From: JAIBBV01 sp044347745
GTDB taxonomy: Bacteria > Bdellovibrionota_C > UBA2361 > JAFLCA01
Length of the DNA: 64,000 nucleotides
NCBI GenBank assembly: GCA_044347745.1
Contig: JBIKUD010000006.1
Span: 1-64,000, forward strand
Reading direction: 5' to 3'
Numbering within the stretch: the first letter of the stretch is position 1; every line of letters starts with the position of its first letter. Shown piece by piece: positions 48,823-58,927 of this stretch. Below the pieces are notes generated by a model, which saw nothing but the letters and a program-made list of their open reading frames with translations, did not search any database and was not told the origin of the DNA. Made by a program: the position numbers and the translations under genes.

Positions 48823-51213
48823 TTAGCCAAATAGCATATCCCAAACGCTGCGACGGCGTTTCCCTTCTGAGGGTATATGAGGAACCTGGCCTGGAACCTC
48901 CTCATGACGAGCTCCGGTGTGGAATCGGCATAAACTTTGTGGCTCAGTACCGTGCACAAAGATTTCACGAACAATTTGTTCGCGTGGACAATTCTCGGTG
49001 GCTCGCTGACCACTCACCCGGTCTATATCCGCAACCACTACGGTGTTCGGAGCAATAAACGGAGTGTCCGGATAAAATGGACTGATACAATTCATAAACG
49101 CTGCCCAAATTGGCGCTGCGGCTTGGCCCCCGGTTAGTCCTACTTTGTCGTTGTTGTCGTAGCCAACCCAGACGCCCGTGGAAAGAATAGGGGTAAACCC
49201 AACAAACCACGCATCCCTTGTGTCATTGCTGGTCCCCGTTTTCCCAGCTGCAGTACCTCGAAACCCCTCGCGTCTGACTGCTGCTCCGGTCCCTCGCTCG
49301 ACGACGCCTTGTAAAATATTATTCAGCACATAAACTGGCGCATCTGCGGCAACTCGCTCTTCTTTAACTTCTTCGGTAGAGAGAATAGCGCCCTCGCTTC
49401 CCATGGCGGTTATGAATAGACGAGGCGCGACGTACACACCGCTATTTGCTAGCGCACCATAAGCGCTAGTCACCGCCAGCAAATTAGTGTCCAGCGCGCC
49501 AAGGGCGAGGGAGGGAACTGCAAGCACATTTTCGGAAATGCGGAATCGTCGAATAGTGCGCGCAACGGTCTCGAATCCCACTTTTTGAGCCACCTGCACT
49601 GCCGGTATGTTTAGTGAGTTTTCAAGTGCGTAGCGTAGTGTGACGTCTCCACGATATTCATGATCGTAATTTTCTGGTTCCCATAGAGGTTGATTTTCAA
49701 CCTGTAGCTGCACGGGACGATCTGAAAGCACACTCAGCGGAGTGGCTGTTTTATACGTATTTAGTTGAGGATCGAGTGCGGTTAAATAAAGAAATGGTTT
49801 AATAGTTGAGCCAATTTGCCGGATTGCTTGATCAACGTGATTAAATTGATTTTTCTGAAAATCTCGGCCCCCAACCCAGGCTCTTACTTTTCCACTAAAT
49901 GGCTCTATAGCAACGAGACCAGCTTCAAGCGGTTGTTTCTTTTTCAGAATTTTAGGGTAGGTTGTTTTAAGTTTTTCGAGGCCGGCTTCGAGGGCATCTT
50001 CGGCGCAGTACTGAGCGATAGAGTCAATTCCTGTATACACCCTCAGTCCGGTAAGCAAAGCAGCGTCGACATTTAATTGAGCGTCAAGGCGCTGCTTGAG
50101 TGCTGCAATAAAAAATGGAGCTTCTTTGCGGTAGCTTGTTTCTTCGACTACTGCGAGCGGGGCTTCAAGCGCGCGGGTTTGTTCTTGCCTGCTGATGTGC
50201 CCCAGTTCATATAATTTCTCGATCACTACATTACGGCGTTCCAGCGCCCGTTTGGGGTGTCTTCGCGGAGCAAAATATGAGGGAGCTTTTATCACCCCCG
50301 CAATCACAGAAGCTTCGGGTGTGGAAACTTCTTCAAGTTTTTTTCCAAAAAAACTGCTGGCGGCCTCGGCTACCCCGTGAATAGCGATAGAGCCTTCTTG
50401 CCCTAGGTAGACCTCATTGAGGTAGAGCTCTAAAATCCTATCTTTGCTCAATCGTCGCTCGATCGAAAATGCAGCAAATATTTCCATCACTTTTCGGCCA
50501 ATGGTGCGCTCGGGGGAGAGAAGCATGTTTTTGGCTAATTGTTGGGTGATGGTACTGCCGCCTTGCACGACGCGCATAGCGCGGAGGTTAACAAATAAAG
50601 CACGCATGATACCGAAGAAATCTATGCCACTGTGCTCATAAAATCGCTCGTCCTCAATCGCTGTTACCGCCTGACGGATGATTTTGGGAATTTCCTTCAA
50701 TGGCCTAAATTTGCTGGCACGCTGATCGCCCGAACCGAGGTTTGATATTACTTGGGGCTCGAGCTCAATCTGAGATGCCTCTCTGTTCTGCACCAAAATA
50801 CTTGGTGGGGATGATTGAATTTCTATCCGCAGACTTGGGCGCTTTCTGCCGTCAGATCCAAAAAATTCTCTTGAGATGAAGGTGAGGCGATTCTGATCGA
50901 GTTGATAGTCTCCTGCATGTGTTGGGACTGAATCTACTGCTCTGTAGCGACGTCGCTGCAGTTCTCTTTCTATGAGGTCGAGTGGGGGTAAATGCTCTGC
51001 AAGAATGGGGCGTACATCAGAGTAAATGGCGGGAATTTTTCCAGTCTCGCGCGCTTCAATCAAGTCGGCCACGCGCTGATCAATGTAAAGAAAAGTAACC
51101 AGGGTTGCTAAAGCTGCAGCAATAACAGCGAGCCCCAAAAAAGCATAAGCACCAGAACGCGATGCGCGGCGTGCCGGGAGCTTTTTTGCTTTTTTATTTT
51201 TTGGTTTTGCCAC
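48823..51213 (-). CDS. mrcB: Bifunctional penicillin-binding protein, PBP1b-like
   Basis: This 796-residue envelope enzyme builds peptidoglycan. A basic cytosolic tail precedes one membrane helix at about 24-46. A UB2H-like segment lies at about 65-150. GT51 transglycosylase has AIEDERFYEHSGID, QGGSTITQQLAKN and ERRLSKDRILELYLNEVYLG. Transpeptidase has SxxK in GSTIKPF, SxN in ENSLNIP and KTGT in GKTGTSND. This is the plan of PBP1b rather than PBP1a. The size matches the family. A lipoprotein activator such as LpoB was not found nearby. Confidence 0.9.
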   Translation of the reverse strand: MAKPKNKKAKKLPARRASRSGAYAFLGLAVIAAALATLVTFLYIDQRVADLIEARETGKIPAIYSDVRPILAEHLPPLDLIERELQRRRYRAVDSVPTHAGDYQLDQNRLTFISREFFGSDGRKRPSLRIEIQSSPPSILVQNREASQIELEPQVISNLGSGDQRASKFRPLKEIPKIIRQAVTAIEDERFYEHSGIDFFGIMRALFVNLRAMRVVQGGSTITQQLAKNMLLSPERTIGRKVMEIFAAFSIERRLSKDRILELYLNEVYLGQEGSIAIHGVAEAASSFFGKKLEEVSTPEASVIAGVIKAPSYFAPRRHPKRALERRNVVIEKLYELGHISRQEQTRALEAPLAVVEETSYRKEAPFFIAALKQRLDAQLNVDAALLTGLRVYTGIDSIAQYCAEDALEAGLEKLKTTYPKILKKKQPLEAGLVAIEPFSGKVRAWVGGRDFQKNQFNHVDQAIRQIGSTIKPFLYLTALDPQLNTYKTATPLSVLSDRPVQLQVENQPLWEPENYDHEYRGDVTLRYALENSLNIPAVQVAQKVGFETVARTIRRFRISENVLAVPSLALGALDTNLLAVTSAYGALANSGVYVAPRLFITAMGSEGAILSTEEVKEERVAADAPVYVLNNILQGVVERGTGAAVRREGFRGTAAGKTGTSNDTRDAWFVGFTPILSTGVWVGYDNNDKVGLTGGQAAAPIWAAFMNCISPFYPDTPFIAPNTVVVADIDRVSGQRATENCPREQIVREIFVHGTEPQSLCRFHTGARHEEVPGQVPHIPSEGKRRRSVWDMLFG

Positions 51214-51462
51214 AGTGCCTTTTGTAAGCCTATGTATGCCTAATGTGCCTGTTTTTCACTACTTATGTACCATCCAGATTTGATCCACACACAAGAAGAG
51301 TGCTTGCGCTCAACCCTTATGTCCCCGGGGCTAGGCTCGAGGCCAATGTAGCGTAGGTTGGCTTATTTAACTATATGAAATTACATGATATTATACTACC
51401 CTGTGACTTGGAAGGATTGCATGCAACAATGCCTCTCTGTAGTTGCCGGAGCTTACCAGCAC

Positions 51463-52065
51463 ATGTACTCAAGATTACGAGGAATAGTCGAAGAAATACA
51501 ATCAAACACTGTCACCCTTGACGTCTCGGGTGTCGGATTTGAAGTGCATTGTTCCCATGCATGTGTGCATGCGCTCGCTATTGGTGTTGAATCACGTTTG
51601 CTTGTGTACACCGATGTAAAGCAAGACAGTATTCGGCTTTTCGGTTTCATTGATGCCCTTGAAAAACAGCTCTTCCTCTTGCTTCTTGAAGTTCAGGGCA
51701 TTGGGCCGCGCACAGCAATGGAAGTGCTCTCTGCGGTTGAACCCCGAATGCTCTTACGGGCGATTGGCGAAGGAGACGTGCACCAACTCCGTGCAGTCAA
51801 AGGAGTAGGGAAGAAAACCGCTGAACGAATTGTAGTCGAATTGAAAGATAAAGTTGCTGGTAGGGTGGAAACAGTGATTGGTGAGGGCTTGGTGAATCAA
51901 ATTCAGGTTGAGGCCCGCCTGAGTACCGCAGCCCAAGAAGCTTGTCAGGCCCTGGAATCACTGGGATTTCCTCGTAAAGATGCAGAAGCAGCACTTAAAA
52001 AGGTGCCGCAGGCTGAAAAGTTAAATGCAAGTCAGATGGTGAAAGAGGCACTGCGGTTTGTATGA
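51463..52065 (+). CDS. ruvA: Holliday junction branch migration protein RuvA
   Basis: RuvA binds four-way DNA junctions and loads RuvB. The 200-residue protein has the OB-fold start YSRLRGIVEEIQ, two helix-hairpin-helix motifs in VQGIGPRTAMEVLS and VKGVGKKTAERIVVELK, and the C-terminal RuvB-binding helix FPRKDAEAALKK. The frame is open 26 codons upstream, with one ATG at 51421 that has a good GGAAGG, so a longer start cannot be excluded. Its stop overlaps the ruvB start by 4 bases (ATGA). ruvC is not in the window. Confidence 0.93.
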   Translation: MYSRLRGIVEEIQSNTVTLDVSGVGFEVHCSHACVHALAIGVESRLLVYTDVKQDSIRLFGFIDALEKQLFLLLLEVQGIGPRTAMEVLSAVEPRMLLRAIGEGDVHQLRAVKGVGKKTAERIVVELKDKVAGRVETVIGEGLVNQIQVEARLSTAAQEACQALESLGFPRKDAEAALKKVPQAEKLNASQMVKEALRFV

Positions 52066-53102
52066 GCAACGAATTGCCAAATAATTTGCCAGGTAGCCAA
52101 ATGCAGGTGTGGGGTGGTTTTTCAACGGAAGTTGAAATAGATGATGATTCCATCAACACTCCGCTTTCGCTTAGACCAAAAAATTTTGACCAGTATATTG
52201 GCCAAGCAGCATTAAAAGATAATCTAAAATTGGCTTGTAGCGCCGCGAAACGAAGAGGCGAGGCCCTCGATCATGTTTTGTTTCATGGCCCCCCTGGTTT
52301 AGGCAAAACTTCTTTGGCACGAATTGTCGCCGACGAATTGGGGGTTGGATTTAAATCGACTTCAGGTCCCGTAATTGAGAGGCCTGGAGATTTAGCCGCG
52401 CTGCTTACGGGCTTACAAGCGCACGATGTGCTTTTTATTGACGAAATTCACCGATTGTCGCGTGTCGTCGAAGAAATTCTCTATCCGGCGATGGAAGATT
52501 ATCAAATTGATATTCTTATAGGTCAGGGACCAGCGGCAAAGTCGATAAAAATTGACTTAAAGCCGTTCACCCTAATTGGTGCGACTACGCGCACCAGTTT
52601 ATTAACGTCGCCCTTACGCGATCGCTTTGGAATGGTGCTGCGACTAGATTTTTATTTGCCCCAAGAACTTGCGGTGATTGTCAGTCAGTCAGCCGAGCGT
52701 TTAGGTGTGGCACTTGATGCAGAAGCTGCACTTGAAGTGGGAAGGAGGGCCCGAGGGACTCCGCGTATTGCAAACCGAATGCTTAAGCGATTAAGAGACT
52801 ATGCCCAAGAGCGTGCAGAGGGGAGTATTACTAAAACTGTCGCACGAGAGGCGTTAGCGTTACTTGATGTTGATGAGAGCGGCTTAGATCGTATGGACCG
52901 ATGTATACTCGAAGCTGTGGCTCATAAGTTTAATGGGGGGCCCGTCGGCATTGAAACTATTGCAGCTGCTGTGGGTGAAGACAAAGAGACCCTGGAGGAC
53001 GTGTATGAACCGTATCTTGTGCAGCAAGGTTTTATTGCGCGCACTCGACGGGGGCGTGAAATTACTGTCCAAGGGTTGTCGCAAATTAATTCGCACAAAT
53101 AA
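52062..53102 (+). CDS. ruvB: Holliday junction helicase RuvB
   Basis: RuvB is the AAA+ motor of branch migration. The 346-residue protein has LRPKNFDQYIGQ, Walker A in GPPGLGKTS, Walker B in FIDEIHRL, sensor 1 in GATTRTSLLTSPLRDRFG, and the arginine finger and C-terminal winged helix ending RRGREITVQG. The length is normal. It is translationally coupled to ruvA. Confidence 0.96.
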   Translation: MSNELPNNLPGSQMQVWGGFSTEVEIDDDSINTPLSLRPKNFDQYIGQAALKDNLKLACSAAKRRGEALDHVLFHGPPGLGKTSLARIVADELGVGFKSTSGPVIERPGDLAALLTGLQAHDVLFIDEIHRLSRVVEEILYPAMEDYQIDILIGQGPAAKSIKIDLKPFTLIGATTRTSLLTSPLRDRFGMVLRLDFYLPQELAVIVSQSAERLGVALDAEAALEVGRRARGTPRIANRMLKRLRDYAQERAEGSITKTVAREALALLDVDESGLDRMDRCILEAVAHKFNGGPVGIETIAAAVGEDKETLEDVYEPYLVQQGFIARTRRGREITVQGLSQINSHK

Positions 53103-53160
53103 TTAAACGAGTAGGGCGCTGAATACTTTTTGGAATTTTTAGGAACACAGGGGAATTTGC

Positions 53161-53730
53161 ATGTCGTTTGTTTCGCTTATTTTATCGTTACCCCTTGTTT
53201 TTGCCCTGCCCGACCCATTAGTAAGTTGGACTAATGCTGAACATGATGCAGTTAAAGTTGAAGTAGCGCCGAGTGACGAGTTGGTGTCGCAGTGCCTCGA
53301 TGCAGGGTTGGAGGTTCGGGTGCGTTATGAAATGCGCGTGTGCCGTCGCCGCGTGATGTGGGCGGATTCATGCGAAGAACGACGCGTACAAATTCATACC
53401 GTCCAATATGATCCGATTCGAGAAGGATATCGTGTCAGCGCGGATCGTTTGGGCGATACCTCCGCTCCCAAAGTGAACCTTGTAGCAGAGCGTTTTGCTG
53501 CCCTCTCTCTTGTTTTTAGAATTCCAGAATTGAGACTTCAAGACATAGGTTTTTCGATTGAGCAGTTCCCCATGCGTAAGGCTCCCTTTTTTGGGGTGAG
53601 GGCGCTTGCCGATTGCAAAGGGGATTACAACGAAACGTTGGCCAGAATTTCGTCGTTTTTGACACTGGGGCTCATTGATTTTGGATCTTCAGATTCAGGC
53701 TGGGTTGATTTCCGTATTTTGGCCGAATAG
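53161..53730 (+). CDS. DUF4390 family exported protein
   Basis: This 189-residue protein has a signal-like N-terminus (SLILSLPLVFALPD). It carries a beta-rich domain with VSWTNAEHDAVKVEV and RYEMRVCRRRVMWADSCEE. DUF4390 genes usually sit just before an NtrY-like kinase, as here (40 bases), and so probably take part in the same envelope signalling. No catalytic residue is known. Confidence 0.8.
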   Translation: MSFVSLILSLPLVFALPDPLVSWTNAEHDAVKVEVAPSDELVSQCLDAGLEVRVRYEMRVCRRRVMWADSCEERRVQIHTVQYDPIREGYRVSADRLGDTSAPKVNLVAERFAALSLVFRIPELRLQDIGFSIEQFPMRKAPFFGVRALADCKGDYNETLARISSFLTLGLIDFGSSDSGWVDFRILAE

Positions 53731-53770
53731 TAAAGATGCATTGTAAGTGTGACGAGGGAGACGCGAATCC

Positions 53771-56008
53771 ATGGTAACCCATAAGGCACGCATGCTTGTG
53801 TGGTGGCGTCGGACCGGAATGGGGCTACGAGCCTCCATTTTCCTCGTGGCTGTCGTGCTGTTGGGCTCGCTAGTTTATTTTCAGCGTCCGCAAGAAGAAT
53901 CACCATTCGTTGCTCGTAATCTGCTGTTTTTCATTCTGGTCAATCTCAACATCATTATCATTTGTGTGTTGGCGTTTCTGATTGGACGCAATGTGGTCAA
54001 GCTTGTGTTTGACCGCCGTCGCAAGGTGCTCGGGTCCAAATTGAAAATGCGCCTTGCGGTAGCATTTGTCGGATTGACGCTCGTACCGACGATATTTTTG
54101 TTTGTACTTGCCTCTGGCCTACTTAATCGTGTGATGGAAGGGTGGTTTAGTTCTCAGATAGAAATGTCGGTGAGTGGCGCTGTGGACGTAGCGAAATACC
54201 ATTATGCATCATTGCGTGAAATGACTGGTGCTGCGGTCGAGCGGCTTGCTCCTGTGGTGATGGCGGCGGACTCCGAACGTACCCTTGAGCAGATGAAAGA
54301 TTGGGCGGAGGCTCGAAGAAAATCAGAAAAGTTGTACGGTCTACGCATCGTTGATGGTGCAGGCAAAGAGTTGGTTGCGGTTTATAATGCAGCGGCAGCA
54401 ATTGCAACTTTTCAAGAACCAGAACTTGATAAAGATGCTCTGGCGAAGGCGCTTGGCGGAGCCACGGTGGCGATATTTGAAGAGCACGAAGCAAGCCAAT
54501 TTGTACGCGCCTATAAGGGAATTGAATTCCAGGGTCGTCCTTCCGTCCTCATCGTGAGCACTCGCGTCAATCCCGATTTGGCTGAGGCTCTGGCTAGTGT
54601 GAGCGATTCTTATAAAGAATATGAGCAGCTCAAACTCTTTCGAATGCCCATAAAGTCAAGTTTGCTGCTGACACTTGCCATGATCACCTCGCTTATTTTG
54701 TTCGCTGCAATTTGGATTGGATTTTATATCGCGCGAGAGATCGCGGTTCCGATTCAACGTCTGGCTGAAGGAACTCGAGCAGTGGCCAAGGGCGATTACG
54801 ATTTTCAAATTCGGGTCAAAGGGGATGATGAAATTGGCATGCTCGTGCAGCTCTTTAACCAGATGACTCGAGATTTAAAACACTCAAGGCAAGATGCGCT
54901 ACAGCGTCGATTATATATTGAAACCATCCTAGCTAACTTGGCAGTTGGGGTTGTGGCTTTAGACAATTCTGGGTTGGTAACCTCGGTGAATGAGGCAGCT
55001 GCTACGCTACTGGATCTTAAGCAAGCGGAGCTTATAAATGGGCAACCGCTACGCTCGGTGATTGCTGTCGAAGTCTACGGGCAGCTTGAGCCATTGTTGA
55101 CCCAGTTAGATGCTGAGTCGGAGTCGAGTGAGCCTGTGACTAAAGAAAGTGAAATCGTACTTTCTCGTAAGGGCCAAGAATTAAAAGTGGTGTGTACACT
55201 TGGCCGAATTTCAAATCAGTCGGGGACAGTGTTAGGGACCGTACTGCTTTTTGATGATATCACCGAACTTGCCAAAGCTCAGCAAATGTCGGTCTGGCGA
55301 GAAGTTGCCCGCCGTATTGCACACGAGATTAAAAACCCACTCACGCCGATACAGTTATCAGCGCAGCGGCTTAAGCGTCTTATCGTTCATGGTGAACATG
55401 CGGGAGTGGTGGAAGAGTGCTCGCAAACTATTGTGGAGAATGTCAATTCTATTAAGCGACTGGCTAACGAATTTTCGAACTTTGCTCGAATGCCCACTGC
55501 CGACCTCAAAGCCGCTAATTTAAATTCGTTGATTGCGGATGCCTTGGCCCCTTTTGCGGAGAGCCATTCGACTATTGTTTTTCAGTTTATTGCCGATAGC
55601 CAATTGCCCCCTGTAACAATGGACTCTGAGCAAATAAGGCGTTGCATAATCAATTTGCTAGACAACGCCATAGTGGCGCTTGAACGTAATGCTGCTGCGT
55701 TCGTGGGGAAGGAGCCAGCGCGGGTGGTGGTAAAAACATTGTATGATGCCGCCAATAAACAAGCGCAAATTGAAGTTTCAGACACAGGACCAGGCATTCC
55801 CGATAGTGAAAAATCTCGTATATTTGAGCCATATTATACTACCAAGCAGGGGGGGACAGGCCTGGGGCTAGCGATAGTTACCTCGGTATTGTCAGACCAC
55901 CAAGGTTCAATTCGTGTCTATGATAATCAACCTCGAGGCGCTAAGTTTATACTGAATCTCCCGCTAGCTCCGAAGGCTCAAACACAAAGGCGTTTGGCTC
56001 CGGTATAG
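53771..56008 (+). CDS. NtrY-like sensor histidine kinase
   Basis: This 745-residue membrane kinase has three or more N-terminal membrane segments (about 20-115), a periplasmic region, and another helix near 300 leading to HAMP (about 320-370). A PAS-like domain (about 380-480) and HisKA with His518 in RIAHEIKNPLTP follow. The ATPase has LLDNAIVAL, SDTGPGIP and GGTGLGLAI. This is the NtrY plan. The partner regulator, normally NtrX, is not next to it here. The DUF4390 gene precedes it. Confidence 0.9.
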   Translation: MVTHKARMLVWWRRTGMGLRASIFLVAVVLLGSLVYFQRPQEESPFVARNLLFFILVNLNIIIICVLAFLIGRNVVKLVFDRRRKVLGSKLKMRLAVAFVGLTLVPTIFLFVLASGLLNRVMEGWFSSQIEMSVSGAVDVAKYHYASLREMTGAAVERLAPVVMAADSERTLEQMKDWAEARRKSEKLYGLRIVDGAGKELVAVYNAAAAIATFQEPELDKDALAKALGGATVAIFEEHEASQFVRAYKGIEFQGRPSVLIVSTRVNPDLAEALASVSDSYKEYEQLKLFRMPIKSSLLLTLAMITSLILFAAIWIGFYIAREIAVPIQRLAEGTRAVAKGDYDFQIRVKGDDEIGMLVQLFNQMTRDLKHSRQDALQRRLYIETILANLAVGVVALDNSGLVTSVNEAAATLLDLKQAELINGQPLRSVIAVEVYGQLEPLLTQLDAESESSEPVTKESEIVLSRKGQELKVVCTLGRISNQSGTVLGTVLLFDDITELAKAQQMSVWREVARRIAHEIKNPLTPIQLSAQRLKRLIVHGEHAGVVEECSQTIVENVNSIKRLANEFSNFARMPTADLKAANLNSLIADALAPFAESHSTIVFQFIADSQLPPVTMDSEQIRRCIINLLDNAIVALERNAAAFVGKEPARVVVKTLYDAANKQAQIEVSDTGPGIPDSEKSRIFEPYYTTKQGGTGLGLAIVTSVLSDHQGSIRVYDNQPRGAKFILNLPLAPKAQTQRRLAPV

Positions 56009-56063
56009 TGGTACGGCTACGATTTTTCTTTATACAAACGGCACTTCACAAATTGGTTGCTCT

Positions 56064-57071
56064 ATGTTCTCTACTTTGAATTTAAGTCGATTTATTCTCA
56101 AACAGGAACGCGAGCATCCGGCTGCCACCGGAGAGCTCAGTGACCTTTTGTCCTCAATTGCTTTGGGCGCAAAAATGATTTCGCAGTTGGTAGCAAGCGC
56201 TGGTCTTAAAGGTCAGCAGGGCTATACGGGACGCACCAATGTGCAAGGAGAGGCTACCCAATTTCTTGATGAAGAGTCTGACCGAATTTTACATGAGCTC
56301 CTCGGCTCCTCGGGGCATTTTGGTCTGCTCGTTTCGGAGGAGCGGGACACCGTACAAATAGCCACTGAAGGACGTGATTCTGCAAAATATGTGGTTGCTT
56401 TTGATCCTCTTGATGGCTCGAGTAATTTAGGCTCAAACATTCCGGTAGGCACTATCTTCTCGATTTGGCGCAAGCGTTCGCCCGGCGGTAGTGCAGCACT
56501 CGAAGATTTTTACCAGCCTGGAAGAAATTTAGTTGCGGCTGGATACACAGTCTATGGAGCTAAAACCACCTTTGTGTATTCATGTGGAAAAGGTGTGCAT
56601 GGGTTTACCCTGGATCCCTCAATTGGTGAGTTTGTACTGACAGACGAGCGAATTGTGAGTCCAGAAAGAGGAAAAACGTACAGCGTCAATGAAGGCAACG
56701 CGCTGCAATGGTCAAATGAAATAAGCGAGTTCGTGCGTCAGCTTAAGCTTGAAAATAAAGAGAGGCGTAGCCCCTATGCTGCTCGTTATGTGGGTTCATT
56801 AGTTGCTGATTTCGATCGCAACCTTAAAAATGGCGGAGTGTTTTTGTATCCTGCCGACAAAAAAAATCTTAATGGAAAGCTAAGGCTTCTCTATGAATGC
56901 ATTCCACTCGCATACATTGCCGAGCAAGCCGGCGGCCGAGCAATTGATGGGAAACGTAATGTCCTAGATATTGTCCCGAACGATATTCATCAGAGAAGCC
57001 CCTTTATTGTAGGAAGTTCCTACGAAGTGACTTGGTTTGAAGGCATCCTCTCAGGCCAGGTGCGAGGCTAG
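56064..57071 (+). CDS. fbp: Fructose-1,6-bisphosphatase class I
   Basis: This 335-residue enzyme makes fructose-6-phosphate in gluconeogenesis. Metal-site residues lie in VSEERDT, AFDPLDGSSNLGSN and the late LLYECIPLAYIAEQAGG. The substrate loop FVYSCGKGVHGFTLD also fits. Its length is usual for bacterial class I. It follows the NtrY-like kinase by 55 bases. Confidence 0.95.
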   Translation: MFSTLNLSRFILKQEREHPAATGELSDLLSSIALGAKMISQLVASAGLKGQQGYTGRTNVQGEATQFLDEESDRILHELLGSSGHFGLLVSEERDTVQIATEGRDSAKYVVAFDPLDGSSNLGSNIPVGTIFSIWRKRSPGGSAALEDFYQPGRNLVAAGYTVYGAKTTFVYSCGKGVHGFTLDPSIGEFVLTDERIVSPERGKTYSVNEGNALQWSNEISEFVRQLKLENKERRSPYAARYVGSLVADFDRNLKNGGVFLYPADKKNLNGKLRLLYECIPLAYIAEQAGGRAIDGKRNVLDIVPNDIHQRSPFIVGSSYEVTWFEGILSGQVRG

Positions 57072-57148
57072 GTTTTGTTTGGCCTACTTTCAAAAATGAG
57101 CGTCGGGATGATGCAGCGCATACGCGCTTAGTGCATTCCTTGGTTAGA

Positions 57149-57183
57149 GTCACATCGGTTAGTGAGTTTTTCACCAACCTGAC
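57149..57183 (+). repeat. Hairpin upstream of the DUF4398 gene
   Basis: GTCA (57149-57152) pairs with TGAC (57180-57183), and inside GGTTAGTGA pairs with TCACCAACC across one mismatch around GTTTT. It lies 21 bases before the DUF4398 ATG and may be a leader hairpin or the fbp terminator. Confidence 0.4.
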
Positions 57184-57204
57184 TAAGTGGCAAACAGAGG
57201 GAAC

Positions 57205-57561
57205 ATGCATATGTCGCGGTATTTTCTAGTATACAAATCTTTACAGGCGTCCTGTATCGCATTGACTTTGGGTGGGTTCGTGGCATGCAGCCCACAAAAA
57301 CCCGCTGCAGCCAGTGTGGCGGCGGCAACCTATCAGGTCAAAATGGCCAATCAAAGTGCTGCCCCACGGTATGCTCCCCGGGAGTTGGCGCAAGCTCAAG
57401 AGAAGCTCCGTTTAGCTGAGCGGGCTGTGGAAGAGCGAAATTTTGTGGTAGCTCGTCGCCTTGGTGAGCAAGCATCTGTAGATGCGAGCTATGCGATTGC
57501 CAAAAGCGAAGCTGATAGATCGATAGTAAGCGCTCTAAAAAGTTATCCAGCAATAAAGTAA
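57205..57561 (+). CDS. DUF4398 lipoprotein
   Basis: This 118-residue exported protein has a lipobox-like GGFVAC at about residue 21-26. DUF4398 follows: LAQAQEKLRLAERAVEERNFV with later helical Ala/Glu runs. These are coiled-coil proteins of the periplasm often linked to OmpA-like partners. The ATG at 57205 has GAGG a few bases upstream; another ATG two codons later is possible. The next gene, 52 bases on, holds the same domain plus OmpA. Confidence 0.75.
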   Translation: MHMSRYFLVYKSLQASCIALTLGGFVACSPQKPAAASVAAATYQVKMANQSAAPRYAPRELAQAQEKLRLAERAVEERNFVVARRLGEQASVDASYAIAKSEADRSIVSALKSYPAIK

Positions 57562-57613
57562 ACGACTCTGCGACGGCGCGAGTTATGTCACTATTTTTAA
57601 AAGGCCCCACCCT

Positions 57614-58459
57614 ATGACTATCAAAAAGTATTACTCCACAGTAACGCTATGCGTATCAGCATTTTTGTTGGCGAGCTGCTCTCAAGGCAGATACCCAGCA
57701 ATTGTTGAGCAAGCCCAGAGTGATGTGCTCGCGGCTCAAAGAGACTCGGTTTTGATGTCGCATGCGCCGTTGGTGGTAGCAGATAGCGCGCAGAGTCTCA
57801 GAATGGCCGAAGAGGTCTGGAGTACATCGCGCAATGACCAAGAGGTTGAGCATCTGGTTTATCTCACTCAGAGAAGATTGGGGATCGCCCAACAAAAATC
57901 TCGTGAGCAAATATCCCAGTCTCTGACGCTTGAACAACTGCAACGGAATCATCTCGCGGCTGAGCGACTCGAGTACGATTCGCAGAGTAGGAATGCGCGT
58001 TTAGATATGTTGGAGCGTGAAAGCGCCCATAATCAGGCGGACTTGAGAGAGCTACAGTTTGACGCTAACCAGCAAATGGCCGGTCGAACCGCTGTGGATC
58101 AATCAGGAGCAAGAAGGCAGTTTACGTTTGATAGTGATGCGCTATTTAAGTCAGACTCCGCTGAGCTAAGGCCGGGTGCTTTTTCCAGACTGAGACCGCT
58201 GATGGGGCGACTTGAAAAAGATCCGTCACGTTCCATTTCAATTGAAGGACATACAGATAACGTCGGCGGCGCACGTTCTAATCAGGTCCTCTCGCTCGAT
58301 CGGGCCGAGGCAATAGCAGCATTGCTCGTTGATAATGGAATTGAAGCTTCTCGGATCTCTTGCAAGGGGGTCGGGGAAGAACGTCCAGAAATGAGTAATC
58401 GATTTGAATCTGGACGTAATCGAAATCGAAGAATGCGAATCGTATTAGGAGACCTATAA
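57614..58459 (+). CDS. Lipoprotein with helical (DUF4398-type) and OmpA domains
   Basis: This 281-residue protein has a signal with lipobox LLASC and Cys22, a helical mid part (about 30-150), and an OmpA peptidoglycan-binding domain (about 165-275). The latter has FDSDALFKSDSAEL, IEGHTDNVGG and the RAEAIAALLVDNGI run, key OmpA motifs. It ties the outer membrane to peptidoglycan. The next gene shares one base of the stop (TAATG), so translation is coupled. Confidence 0.85.
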   Translation: MTIKKYYSTVTLCVSAFLLASCSQGRYPAIVEQAQSDVLAAQRDSVLMSHAPLVVADSAQSLRMAEEVWSTSRNDQEVEHLVYLTQRRLGIAQQKSREQISQSLTLEQLQRNHLAAERLEYDSQSRNARLDMLERESAHNQADLRELQFDANQQMAGRTAVDQSGARRQFTFDSDALFKSDSAELRPGAFSRLRPLMGRLEKDPSRSISIEGHTDNVGGARSNQVLSLDRAEAIAALLVDNGIEASRISCKGVGEERPEMSNRFESGRNRNRRMRIVLGDL

Positions 58460-58818
58460 TGAACAATACTGAAAAACAAAGATTGATTGGGCATTTTTTA
58501 ATGCTGTCCCTTACTCTTGCTCCTATGGCCTGTGAAGATGGGCACAAAAAGGTGATTCAAGAGCAGTACGAAGCACAAAGAGAGATTCAAAAAGCTGAAC
58601 GTGGAGTGCAGGAGCAGATTGCAGATTCAGCAAAGGAAATTTCCAAAGCGCAAATAGATGGCGATCCTGTCAAAGTTGAAACGAAAAAGATTGAAGCGAC
58701 CAAAGATATAGCGGCTGCGATGCGGAGTGTAGACGAACAGAAAGTCGAAGGCAGTCAGGAAATATTGGAAGCGCAAAAAAAAGCAGGAGAGGTGACTGGC
58801 ACCTACGAAAAGAAATAA
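58459..58818 (+). CDS. Small helical lipoprotein
   Basis: This 119-residue exported protein has a lipobox-like APMAC at Cys25. The rest is a charged, nearly uninterrupted alpha helix (VIQEQYEAQREIQKAERG and later), like an Ala/Glu/Lys-rich coiled coil. It is read directly after the OmpA-type lipoprotein with one shared base and likely works with it in the periplasm. No family was recognised. Confidence 0.65.
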   Translation: MNNTEKQRLIGHFLMLSLTLAPMACEDGHKKVIQEQYEAQREIQKAERGVQEQIADSAKEISKAQIDGDPVKVETKKIEATKDIAAAMRSVDEQKVEGSQEILEAQKKAGEVTGTYEKK

Positions 58819-58927
58819 TAGCTGGACGTAAATTGATGCTATGGGCTTAATATCCTGCTGGATGCAGAGCTGAGCTGCACTAAACCCAAAAGAACTTCTC
58901 AATAGGATCTGTTGAGTAGTGAATGAA

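Noticed and set aside
56229..56239. GGGACGCACCA in fbp, like the uup-flanking repeat
   Set aside because: It is only 11 bases and lies in conserved coding sequence; no neighbouring copies.
26944..57165. 18-base match AGTC(G/A)CATCGGTTAGTGA at 26944 and 57148
   Set aside because: One near-match of this length is expected by chance in 64 kb; only the hairpin at 57149 was kept.
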